Positions 55,501 to 64,000 of a stretch of DNA of 64,000 nt are shown one piece after another. The stretch is from Zopfochytrium polystomum (lineage: Eukaryota; Chytridiomycota; Chytridiomycetes; Chytridiales; Chytridiaceae): contig JAIVFJ010000154.1 of assembly GCA_025765615.1 (NCBI GenBank), positions 97,161 to 161,160 of the forward strand. The letters are read 5' to 3'. The notes beneath the pieces are model-generated. The model saw nothing but the letters and a program-made list of their open reading frames with translations, did not search any database and had not been told where the DNA came from. How positions within the stretch are numbered: the first letter of the stretch is position 1; the number at the start of each line of letters is the position of its first letter. The position numbers were made by a program, and so were the translations under genes.

Positions 55501-57422
55501 ATGCTCTTCGCCACCCTCGCCGCCATCGTCGCGGCTCTCTCTCTCTCGCCTCTGACGCCAGGGCCCAGACTAGCAACGGCGTCAACATTGGCGAGGTCCT
55601 CATCGACAGGTCGCCTGCCCTCGAGTACTGCTTCTACGGCCCGCCCCCAGAGGGCGGCCACGTTATTATCCCGACCTCCGACAACGACGTCCCCGCCTTT
55701 TGCGAGTCGTTCAACACCAAGGTCGTGCAGGACTGTCTGAAGGCGTACGGAGCGCCCGAGGTAGGGTTGTGTGTTTGTTCTTTCCTTGGTTCCGTTTGAG
55801 GGGGGGGAGGGGCGTGAGTGACTGTTACGCGCCGTGTACGCGGTTTTTTGCGCGCGTTCTGTTGTTCTAAAATACGCCCTTCTCCCCCCACACCCCAGCT
55901 CTCCATCCTCGCGACGGCGTGCCCCGCCCCAATCAAATTCCAGAACCGAGCCTCTTCCTCGTCCGCAAAGTCGTCGGTCGGCTACAAGTCAACCTCTGAG
56001 AAAAAGTCCTCCTACGTCCCGCCCCAGACCTCCTCGCACTCCGAGTACAAGACTTCCTCCTCCTACAGGGCCCCGTCAAAGTCGTCCTCCAACCTGCCAA
56101 AGACCTCGTCGCACTCCGACTACAAGCCGTCTTCGTCCCAGTCCGCGTACAAGTCGTCGTCGTCGTCCCACTCCGCGTACAAGTCGTCTTCGTCCCTTTC
56201 CGCGTACAAGTCGTCATCGTCCCACTCCGAGTACAAGTCGTCGTCGCACTCCGAGTACAAGCCCTCCTCATCCCAAAAGGAAACCTCCAAGGCCTCCTCG
56301 ACCTACAAACCGACCTCGTCGGTGCGCAAGTACGCCTACGCGTCGTCGTCGACCGCAAAGTCCACCCCCGGCGGTTACAAGCCCTCGTCCTCTTCCTACG
56401 TCGCGCCCCCCAAGACCTCGTCGTCTCTGTACAAGCCCCCCACATCGAGTGCCTACGTTCCGCCAAAGACGTCGTCCACCTACGTCGCCCCGCCAAAGTC
56501 CTCGTCGTCGTACGTCGCCCCGCCAAAGACTTCTTCCTACGTGGCCCCGCCAAAGACTACCTCGTCGTACGTCGCCCCGCCGAAGACGTCCTCGTCCGTG
56601 GCCCCGCCAAAGACTACCTCGTCGTACGTCCCCCCGCCAAAGACGTCCTCGTACGTCGCCCCTCCAAAGACCACGTCGTCTTACGTTGCTCCGCCAAAGA
56701 CTACCTCCTCCTACGTTGCCCCGCCAAAGACTACCTCGTCCTACGTCCCGCCGCCCAAGACAACCTCCACCTACGTAGCCCCGCCAAAGACCACCTCCTC
56801 CTACGTCGCTCCGCCAAAGACAACCTCCTCCTACGTCGCCCCGCCAAAGACAACTTCTTCCTACGTCCCGCCCACATACGTCCAGCCTTCCCCCACCTAC
56901 GTCCCCGCTACAACCACGACCACCACCCAGCCCTCCGCCTACACCCCGAAATACCCAACCTCCTACGACCTCCCGTCCCCAAGCAGCTCCGCCCCCGCCG
57001 CCGGCCCCACAACAACGGGATACCGCCCCGCCAGCCAGAACGGAACAGCCTGCTACGACACCTCCGGCGCGTTCTACTGCTACGGCGCCGGGATCGGCCG
57101 ATGCGTCAACGGCGTACATAACGTGTCACCCTGCCCCGATGGAACCACTTGCGACTACGACACGGGCGCCGCCCTCGCGTTCTGCGGGCTGATCGGCGTG
57201 TACTACCCGCCGTCCACTCCGACCTCGACCAACGCGTACTCCGCGTCCGCGTCGCCCTCCGCGTACGTCGATGTCCCCGCGTCGTGCTCCCAGACCGGGT
57301 TGACCCAGTGCTTCGGGAACTCGGTCGGCCAGTGCGCGAACGGCAAGTGGGCGCTCACCGCCTGCCCGTCCGGGCTCGTGTGCGCGGGGGATGTCGGCGA
57401 CGCGAACTGCGCGTGGCCGTGA
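55501..57422 (+). CDS. Extensin-like, chitin-binding wall protein with Y/K repeats
   Basis: Exons 55501-55760 and 55899-57422, about 590 residues. Exon 1 encodes a signal peptide MLFATLAAIVAALSL and then, in another frame, QTSNGVNIGEVLIDRSPALE with four cysteines following. The break falls in a CT run at 55535-55547: two bases fewer would give one frame with cleavage after ARA. The frame encoding the mature part has no upstream ATG, so the break is real in this sequence. Exon 2 has S/Y/K repeats (SAYKSSSSHSEYKSSSHSEY), then about 15 copies of SYVAPPKTT or SYVPPPKTT (56395-56880), then two CBM19-like modules, CYDTSGAFYCYGAGIGRCVN and GLTQCFGNSVGQCANGKW with C..GT(T/L).C endings. Role: probably chitin-attached wall or adhesive protein (inference). 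Confidence 0.8.
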
Positions 57423-57791
57423 AGAAAAACAACCGTTTGGTGTGGTTTTCGTGGATGTGAAGGGTTGGTTCTTCTTTTTTTTTGTAGACTTTGGAGTGTC
57501 TTTTCTCTTCCTGCTTTCTTCGCAGGTTGAGCCCTCCTCCCCCCTTCTGTGCCCCCATTCCCGGTTGCCAAAAGTTAGAAACTCTAGATCAAAAGAAGAA
57601 TTCAGTCCCCTCTGTCATTCCCGAAAAAGAACTAGATGAATAAACGCAAGAACTCGCTAGTTTTCTTTCCTTTTTTTTTCTTTTTTTCTTGCATGAAGCA
57701 GAGCGCAAACCCCCCCCAACCTTGCCCGCAAAAAAAAAAAAAAAAAAAAAAAAAAAGTGAGAAGCCCAGATTTCTATTTCAATCAGTTATA
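57423..57791. other. Convergent spacer with A27 tract
   Basis: A27 at 57730-57756. It separates the 3' ends of the wall-protein and CSTF1 genes. Nothing else recognised. Confidence 0.45.
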
Positions 57792-60033
57792 TTAGCCACC
57801 CGCATGCCACAACTTTGCGCGATTGTCGTCGCTGCACGTAACCGCAAAAAGGTCCAACGGAGACGTCGCGATTCCTCGTATCACCGCTCCGTGCCCTGCG
57901 TATTTTTGGAGGTCGGGGAAAGAAAAAACGATCGTGTAAGCTGGTCTCGTATACTTGGGGGCTTGGGGATGGGGGGCCGATCTTACCCGCGGCGTATTTT
58001 CGAAGAAGCACGCCTTGAATGAATGGAGAGTTCGGGGGCGTGGGAGGGCAGAAAGAATATGACAAAACAAAAGTCAGAGAGAACCGAGCCCCCACAAGCT
58101 GCAAACCTGTCCGCGAGTCCCAGCAAACAAGCGATCCCGTCGCCTCGTCGGAGGACAGCACAAAGTCGTCGTTAAACGAAAACTCGGCGCCCACGCAGTT
58201 GCTCTGGTTTTTCGTCAAATGTAAAGTGAAGAAGAAAAAAGTCGTCAAAACAGGATAAGTCCCTTACACCAACTCTTTCTTCTCTTCCCCCTACCCCCGC
58301 CGGGTGGGTGGGTGGGTGGCAGGGCTCGTGGCAATCCCCGTGTGTGTAATGGACCCCCGCACAGGCACACACACGCACACTCACACACACAAACACAACA
58401 CACTCACCCTATGCACCGTGCCTTCAAACGTCTGCACCACCCTCCCTGACCCCAAATCCCATATCCGCGGCAGCGAATCCTGCCCCGCCGACAGCAGGTA
58501 CCGCCCGTTCTTTGCAAACGAGATCGACGACACCGACGCCCCGCCGTGCGCAGCCTGGATGGTGTTCACCAAACGGCTGCTGATCGTGTCGTACAGACGG
58601 ATCGTCCCGTCGGAACCGGCGGTCGCGAAGACGTTGCCGCGAGGGCTGAAGCGGACCTTGGGGGGGGGGCGAAGTGGTTAACGGATAAAGTGTACCGTGA
58701 TGGTATTTGTGGAGTTACCATGTTGAGTGGGCCTTTTAGCTCTTCTTTGTTTGGGGTTGTGGGGATGAAGCATTTGAACGTCTTGGGGGGGTTGGTGCCA
58801 CAGGTCGGTGAGCCGCAAATGTGTGAGCTAGTGCAGGAGGCTTACCTGAATGTCATAGATCCGGACGCATTCGTGGTCAGTCCCGGTGAGGAGAAAGTCG
58901 CCTGACGGATGGAAGGAAATAGAACGAATCGGGTGGCTGTCCTGGAAGTGGGGAAGGGGAATACCCACTATTTTCAATTTTACGTTGTGTGGCCGAAACA
59001 AGAGGAGCTACCTGGAAGTACCGGAACCCTCTCTTCACCCCTCCTTTCGTCAAATCAAAAAGTTTAATGTGCGCGTCATCGGATCCGCTCGCGAGAACCG
59101 TCCCGTTCGGGTGGAACGCTACGTCGTTGACCGGCCCCGTGTGGTCGTAGAGAGTGCGGATCACGGCTGGTCCCGACTCGCCCGAGGCGGATCGCGTTGC
59201 TCGGATCCTCTCCACGTCTAGAACCTTGATCGACGCGTCTGCGGACGCTGTCGCGAAGTATCGTCCGTCGTGGCTGAATGCTGGTTGGAGCCGATAGTTC
59301 TTCAGGGCCCGCATGGAGAGAGAAGAGAAAAAAAAACTCTGCAAGATAATACCAGCGCCTTTCACAGCTCCCCGATGCTGCGTCGTGAACCACATTGTAA
59401 AGTCGGGCGCCTTGCGCGACGCTGCGGTGCGTAGGGAGGAAACCTAACAGTGAGAAATCACCCAGCCCGCAAACGGAAACAGAGAAGAAACCCACGCGAG
59501 GCGTCGCCCGCGTCCAATGAGAGCCCTCGCGCCCGCTTCCGCCGCGGCCCGCCGTCGTCCGCCGCATCGTCCTCCTCGTCTTCGTCCTCGTCGTCATCGT
59601 CGTCGTTCCCCGCCCGCCCCCGCACAATCACGTCGTCCGCCCCTTCCTGCACGATCGTCCCGAGGTGACACAGCTCCGCCAGCTTGTTGGACGCCGCAAA
59701 GCTCGCCCCCGCCCCGCCAGTACTCGCCGGCTGCATCTCTGCGATCGCTGTGGCGATCCCGTGCATCCCGTACTCTTTGAGCTGGGCGACGATCAGCGGG
59801 ATCAGCTGTGGAAGGGGTGTAATTGGGGGAAAGTAGTTTGTTGGGTGTGGGTTGCATTCGAAAGTTAGTTTGCAGTCTGTATTCAGATCGCTGCAGCGAT
59901 GAAGGTTTCCTCCTTGCGCGATCGTGCGTGTGTGTGTTTGGCCGCGCGATTTCACCTCCTCCTTGGGTAGCAGCGGCCTGGGCGGGGACGCGCCGGGCGC
60001 CGAGGACAACGACGACGACATTCCCGGGAACAT
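57792..60033 (-). CDS. CSTF1: Cleavage stimulation factor 50-kDa subunit (CstF-50)
   Basis: WD40 subunit of the complex that binds downstream elements in pre-mRNA 3'-end formation. Ten exons join in phase: 60033-59956, 59805-59496, 59421-59366, 59299-59012, 58941-58846, 58781-58719, 58656-58408, 58203-58107, 58013-57987 and 57895-57792; 455 residues (human 431). The N-terminal dimerisation helix region is LIPLIVAQLKEYGMHGIATA. WD repeats include FATASADASIKVLDVERIRA, VIRTLYDHTGPVNDVAFHPN, SHPIRSISFHPSGDFLLTGT, SISFAKNGRYLLSAGQDSLP, VLSSDEATGSLVCWDSRTGL and VTCSDDNRAKLWHAGG. An acidic insert (DDDDDEDEDEEDD) lies after residue 70. Exon 9 is 27 nt. Confidence 0.95.
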
Positions 60034-60074
60034 GTCAGGCGAAGCGTGGGTCCGATCGGAAATTCAACTCCCGA
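60034..60074. promoter_or_regulatory. 41-bp divergent gap between CSTF1 and APE2 start codons
   Basis: The two start codons face away from each other over 41 bp. Core promoters must therefore overlap the opposite gene's 5' coding region or leader, or one true start lies further in. Confidence 0.55.
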
Positions 60075-62666
60075 ATGCAGACGGACGATTCCGGAGTCGG
60101 TGAGCGCCCGACGGACGACTCCGCTCAACTAGGCGCCGTCGCCGCCGCCGCCCCGCCGCCGAGCGAGATTGCGCCTGTCGCCGCCGCAGCAAGTAGTGGC
60201 GGCCGCTCGCGGATCACGTCTTGGAATATCAACGTGAGCCGATCGATTCCGCGCTTGCATGCGTGTCTGCGCTCGGACTGCTAATTCTCCGCCTGCACAC
60301 AGGGCTTGCGCTCTCTCAAAGTACACCCCCCCCCCCTTTTGTCCTCGCTGCTGGAACCACTTTACTTTCGACTCTAACTGCGCCCGCCGAATCGCCCCTT
60401 CGAAACTCCCTACGTAGCATCTATACGCAGATCGATATCCCACCATGTCCGAGTTTCTCGATTCGTTCGCTTCAGACATCATCTGCTTCCAGGAGGTGAA
60501 GCTGCCAAGATCCCGCCTGGACTCGGAGCTCGCGGTTGTGCCTGGATACGATGCCTTTTTCGCTACGTGTAAAACCAAGGTTTGATCGCGGGGGAGAACA
60601 CACCTCCAGTCGGAGCTTGATGCTAAAAAAACCTGTTCTGGACAGCACGGAGAGAAGGGCTACTCGGGCGTTGCGACTTACACTCGGTCAGGGGTCGCCA
60701 CCCCGATTCATGCTGAGGAAGGCGTCGCTGGAAGCGACATTGGAGGGAGTGAGGCGGTATTGCGAGAGTTTTCGGCAAAGGAGATTCAGCTGTTTGATGT
60801 GGAAGGGCGGGTTGTCGTGACGGATCACGAATTATTTGTACTGTTTAATGTAAGTCTGCGAAACTGCCCCTGCTGCCGTTAACGCTGCGAAAAAGGTTTA
60901 TTTTCCGAATGCACCGACTAATGAGAGACAAGTGTATAAAATGAGGTAAGGGTACCCTGATGGGATGACAAACCACAAACATTTAGTCACGAGGTTTCAC
61001 CATGCCATATACGTGCGTGCGTGCGAGCTGGTTCGTCAAGGCCGAAACGTAGTAATTGCTGGCGACTTCAACATCTGCCACCGACCCATCGATCACTGCG
61101 ACCCAGAAACCACGTCCGCGACAACAAAATCGACGCGTTCGGCGACACCGAGGGACGAAAATGGATGGACTTACTTCTCGGACACCGCGAATCCGACCCC
61201 TCCGACCCCTCCGCGACCCAGCCGCTCTTCATTGACTCCTTCCGCCACTTCTTCCCCGCCCCGCCGCGGCGCCTTCACCTGCTGGAACAACCTCATCAAC
61301 GGCCGTGCCTCCAACTTTGGCACCCGCATCGACCTCGTCGTCGTCTCCGCCCGCCTGGCCCCCTGGCTCGCCGCCGCTGACATCGACCCGTCCGAGAGAA
61401 GGCTCCGACCACTGTCCTGCGTGGGTGGAACTGTCCCACGTCAACCCTGACACCGGGCAGAGACTGGCGGACGTGGTGCGTGGATGCGGCGAACCCCCGC
61501 GGCTTTGCGCAAAGTACTGGGAAGAGTTTACCGGCCGCCAGGCCTCGCTGAAGAAGTGGCTCACTAGCGGGTCGTCTACCAGTGCGGGGGCGCCTTCGAC
61601 CGGTTCAGACGACGGCGACAGTGTCGCGGGCGGCTTGTCGCAAAGCCAGTCGTCGGTGTCGTCCAGCTCGCAGCAGAGCTCTACTTCGACGGCTTCTGCG
61701 CAACCCAAAGCGGCAGCGGTTCGAAGGACGTGGGAAACGCCGCAAAAGCCTTCCTGCCGCCGGCAAGAAGTTGAAAAACGAACCCGCCCTCCGGAGCGCA
61801 GCAAAAGACCGCTCGCCTCGTTCTTTGCCCCCAAGACGCCCGCGGCTGCAGCCGTAACCCCTACCCCACCAAAGCGAGCTACCGAAAGAAACGGTCGCAT
61901 GGACCGTTGACCCCTCACCGCAGAGCAATCGGGATTCGGACGCTGCGGTCGAAGAGCAATTCGCAATGGCGGAGGCTTCGCGCGAGTCGGCAAAAGCCGC
62001 GTGGAAATCGCTCATGGCGCCGCCTTCGGTTCCGCACTGCTACCACAACGAACCCGCTAAAGAATACCAGGTGAAGGATATTGGCTGTAGTCTTTGTATT
62101 TTTGGTGCTCTTTCCTTGTTCTCACTCCATCTGTCCCGCGCTCCACCCAGGTAAACAACTCCGGCCCCAACCACGGCCGCCGCTTCTACCTTTGCGCCCG
62201 CCCCGTCGGGCCCTCCGACGGCCGGCCCGTCGACGCCGACCCCGACGCCGCCCTCGCCGCCGCTGACGACGCCGCAAAACCCGCCGTGTCCGTCACCCCT
62301 CGCCGCGAACCGGTCCAAGCTCACGAGTTTCGGTGTAACTTTTTCAAGTTTAAAAAAGCGGCGACCGGTGCGGGGAAGGCGGGGGGCGGGGGGAAACTGA
62401 GCGGCGGGGAAATGGGGTTGGGCTTGGGTGGCGCGGCAGGGGAAAAAGGGCAAAGCGAGTCGGTGGGCCGAGTGAGGACTCTGTGTAGGTGCCTGCGCAC
62501 GCGGGATGCAACGGAGGAGGACCAAGCGCGTGTGACTTGTTGCTTGGACGCATATTGTTGTGGACCGGGCAGTTTTGATCGCGGATGGAACGATGCACCG
62601 AAAGGGCTTGCTTGGCTTTGGTTGTTGTCGGAGCCCGAAAAATTTGCCTGGTGGACGAACGTTTAA
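60075..62666 (+). CDS. APE2: AP endonuclease 2 with GRF zinc finger, frame-broken in this sequence
   Basis: Exo-endo-phosphatase nuclease that trims 3' ends and acts at abasic sites with PCNA. Exons 60075-60233, 60303-60320, 60418-60579, 60646-60849, 60896-60945, 60994 on, and 62151-62666 are phased. Catalytic motifs are all there: RITSWNINGLRSL, DIICFQEVKL, GYSGVATYTRSG, VVIAGDFNICHRPIDH, GSDHCPAWVELSH. A PIP-like box (RPLASFFAPK) and a C-terminal GRF finger follow: HCYHNEPAKEYQ joined to NSGPNHGRRFYLCARPVG and FRCNFFKF. In the big exon the frame changes near 61102, near 61255-61268, near 61395 and once more before 61890; no GT-AG intron explains these. Protein similarity continues on both sides of each, so single-base errors or mutations are likely. 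Confidence 0.88.
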
Positions 62667-63158
62667 ATAAGTAGAGAGCGAGACTTCGCCCAACTCATCC
62701 CCCGTACCCCATGCAAACCATGGAGCAACCTAAATAGGGACTTCCTGCTTCTTCTTGATTCCAGGTCGACCCTCGCTCGGATCACAACCGTGCGACGATT
62801 AACTTGGACTTTAGGAGAATTGGGATTGCGTTCCTCCGAAATGCTTGGGCCTGATCCCTTGGGACGCTTCTCTCCGTCGTCCTCTCAAAAGATCCCCGTC
62901 CCGGCTCCTTCACCGTCCTCCCCCCCAGAGTTTTCCGATCTCCAAGTATTCTCCTCGTTTTTTGCGCAAACAGCTCGTTGCAAGGCGGAACGAAGTAACT
63001 TGGAATTGGAGAGAACCCTGGCTTGGCACGGACCGGCCGCCCATTCTCCTTTGCTCGTGTCACAAATTCCTTCCCCCCATCCCCTCCCGCCTGTTTTTTC
63101 ATGTTCCGAGTTTGACTCTCCAACGGGGAATCGCGCCGTCGGGCAGTTAACTTGGATT
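62667..63158. other. Spacer, no gene recognised
   Basis: Contains three loosely similar stretches (ttaacttgga near 62800 and 63147, taacttggaa near 62997). The open frame reaching the F-box gene extends through here without an obvious start. Confidence 0.35.
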
Positions 63159-64000
63159 ATGGAGAACTGTGGGTCAGGGGTGCCGTTGTGTTTTCTATCG
63201 GGTTGTCGGTCAGCAAGATCTGCCCTAGCATGGAGAGTCGAGGCAGGAGGAGGAGTCGAGCATGTCTGCGATCGTTGCGGCTTTCGAGATCACGGCACAG
63301 ATTGGTTTTGTCCGGCGCTGGGCACTGGGCGGTCACAGTCGCGGTGGCGCAGAGATAAAGTTCGTCGGGATCGGAAGAAAACAAGCAAGCAAGCAAAACA
63401 TGCCGACGAACGTTTCGTCTTCCCCGATTGCATCGTCTCTGAGCTTCTCGCGCGCCTTCCCATTCCAGATCTCTGGGCCGCCACCAAGGCATCGGCTGCA
63501 TGGCGGCGTGTATGGATCTCCCGCCCTCCCCCTTTCGTAGCGCTAATGCCTGCCCCCCTACGCCCCGTACCAGGTTGCGGAAAGCGCAGGACAGTCTGTC
63601 TGGCGAAGATCGCTCTTTTCAACGTACTACCGCGGCAACACTTTCGCCGCACGGCTGCCCGCCGGCGATATCTGGCCTCTGGACATTGCAGATGATGACG
63701 AGCCTCCAGCAAGAGGTCGGCCGCGGCCGTGGCCTGCCTCTCCCGCTTCTCCAGGCTCCGGAGGTACAGAGTCAGTTACACGTTGGACGAGAACGACGAG
63801 GATGAAGACGTTCTGGTCGTGGAACAAGAACACGCTGTTGCGGCAGCCGCTGCAGCCTATACGTGGACTGGCGGGGAGCTGCCAGAGAATAGCAGGGTGC
63901 GGACGCTGTGTGAGGTGAGCACCGCAATCGGACTTGGGATGAGCTCCTAACTCACTTTCCTCCCCGCACAGGACTTTGCAAACACGGACATTCGCAGTTA
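63159..64000 (+). CDS. F-box protein, 5' part (runs off right edge)
   Basis: An F-box reads FPDCIVSELLARLPIPDLWA followed by ATKASAAWRRVWI at about 63418-63516, matching the LPxxxxxxxxxxLPxxDLxxxxxxxxxWR pattern. A later exon in another phase (about 63729-63914) encodes RLRRYRVSYTLDENDEDEDV and ends CE before GTGAGC at 63915; an acceptor cacag occurs near 63968-63972. The exon joining the two, and the start (ATG 63159 is only the first in-frame candidate), are not resolved. F-box proteins select SCF substrates; no substrate-binding repeat is visible inside the window. Confidence 0.5.

Overview
The window is eukaryotic nuclear DNA. Nearly every gene is split by short GT-AG introns (mostly 34 to 110 nt, a few longer), coding exons are GC-rich, and spacers are full of A/T, CT, CA and ACAG runs. 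The gene set (5S rRNA genes outside an rDNA repeat, PHF5A/Rds3, EFG1, CSTF1, AHSA1, a fungal-type F-box protein, CBM19-like chitin-binding domains, a Tf1/sushi-type chromovirus) points to a fungus. The FAM13-type RhoGAP, CSTF50 and the architecture of the surface proteins suggest an early-diverging, chytrid-like lineage; that placement is inference.

Layout. 1-4557 (-): MRP/ABCC transporter running off the left edge. 6858-15694 (+): giant DUF3638/DUF3645 protein in four exons. 15884-23462 (-): FAM13-type RhoGAP, the Hsp90 co-chaperone AHSA1, and a tandem pair of antibiotic-biosynthesis-monooxygenase (ABM) genes, one frameshifted. 24081-25469 (+): F-box protein. 25885-29717: a repeat-rich island with one intact 5S rRNA gene and a second 5S gene split by a 2.5-kb LTR element. 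30421-37440 (-): multipass membrane protein, GPI-type aspartyl protease, EFG1. 37670-38224 (+): PHF5A. 39016-41422 (-): a secreted protein gene and a decayed copy of it. 42397-51652 (+): vacuolar-type amino-acid transporter, GPI-type wall protein, FAD monooxygenase with a Q-rich extension. 52302-54626 (-): TRIP4/ASC-1. 55501-57422 (+): extensin-like chitin-binding wall protein. 57792-60033 (-): CSTF1. 60075-62666 (+): APE2. 63159-64000 (+): start of another F-box gene.

The genes are mostly unrelated housekeeping and surface functions rather than a cluster; no operon or biosynthetic cluster is visible. Two divergent pairs probably share promoters: EFG1/PHF5A (229 bp between start codons) and CSTF1/APE2 (41 bp). 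The most informative locus is the 5S island. The LTR element has identical 313-bp LTRs, a 5-bp target duplication inside the 5S gene, a chromodomain, and an 11-nt PBS exactly complementary to the predicted 5' end of its own transcript, which is the hallmark of Tf1-type self-priming. It lacks reverse transcriptase and the integrase core, so it must be moved in trans. Several otherwise good genes (ABC transporter, APE2, the wall protein, ABM copy A) carry 1-2 nt frame breaks, often in C/G or CT runs; these may be assembly errors or real decay.
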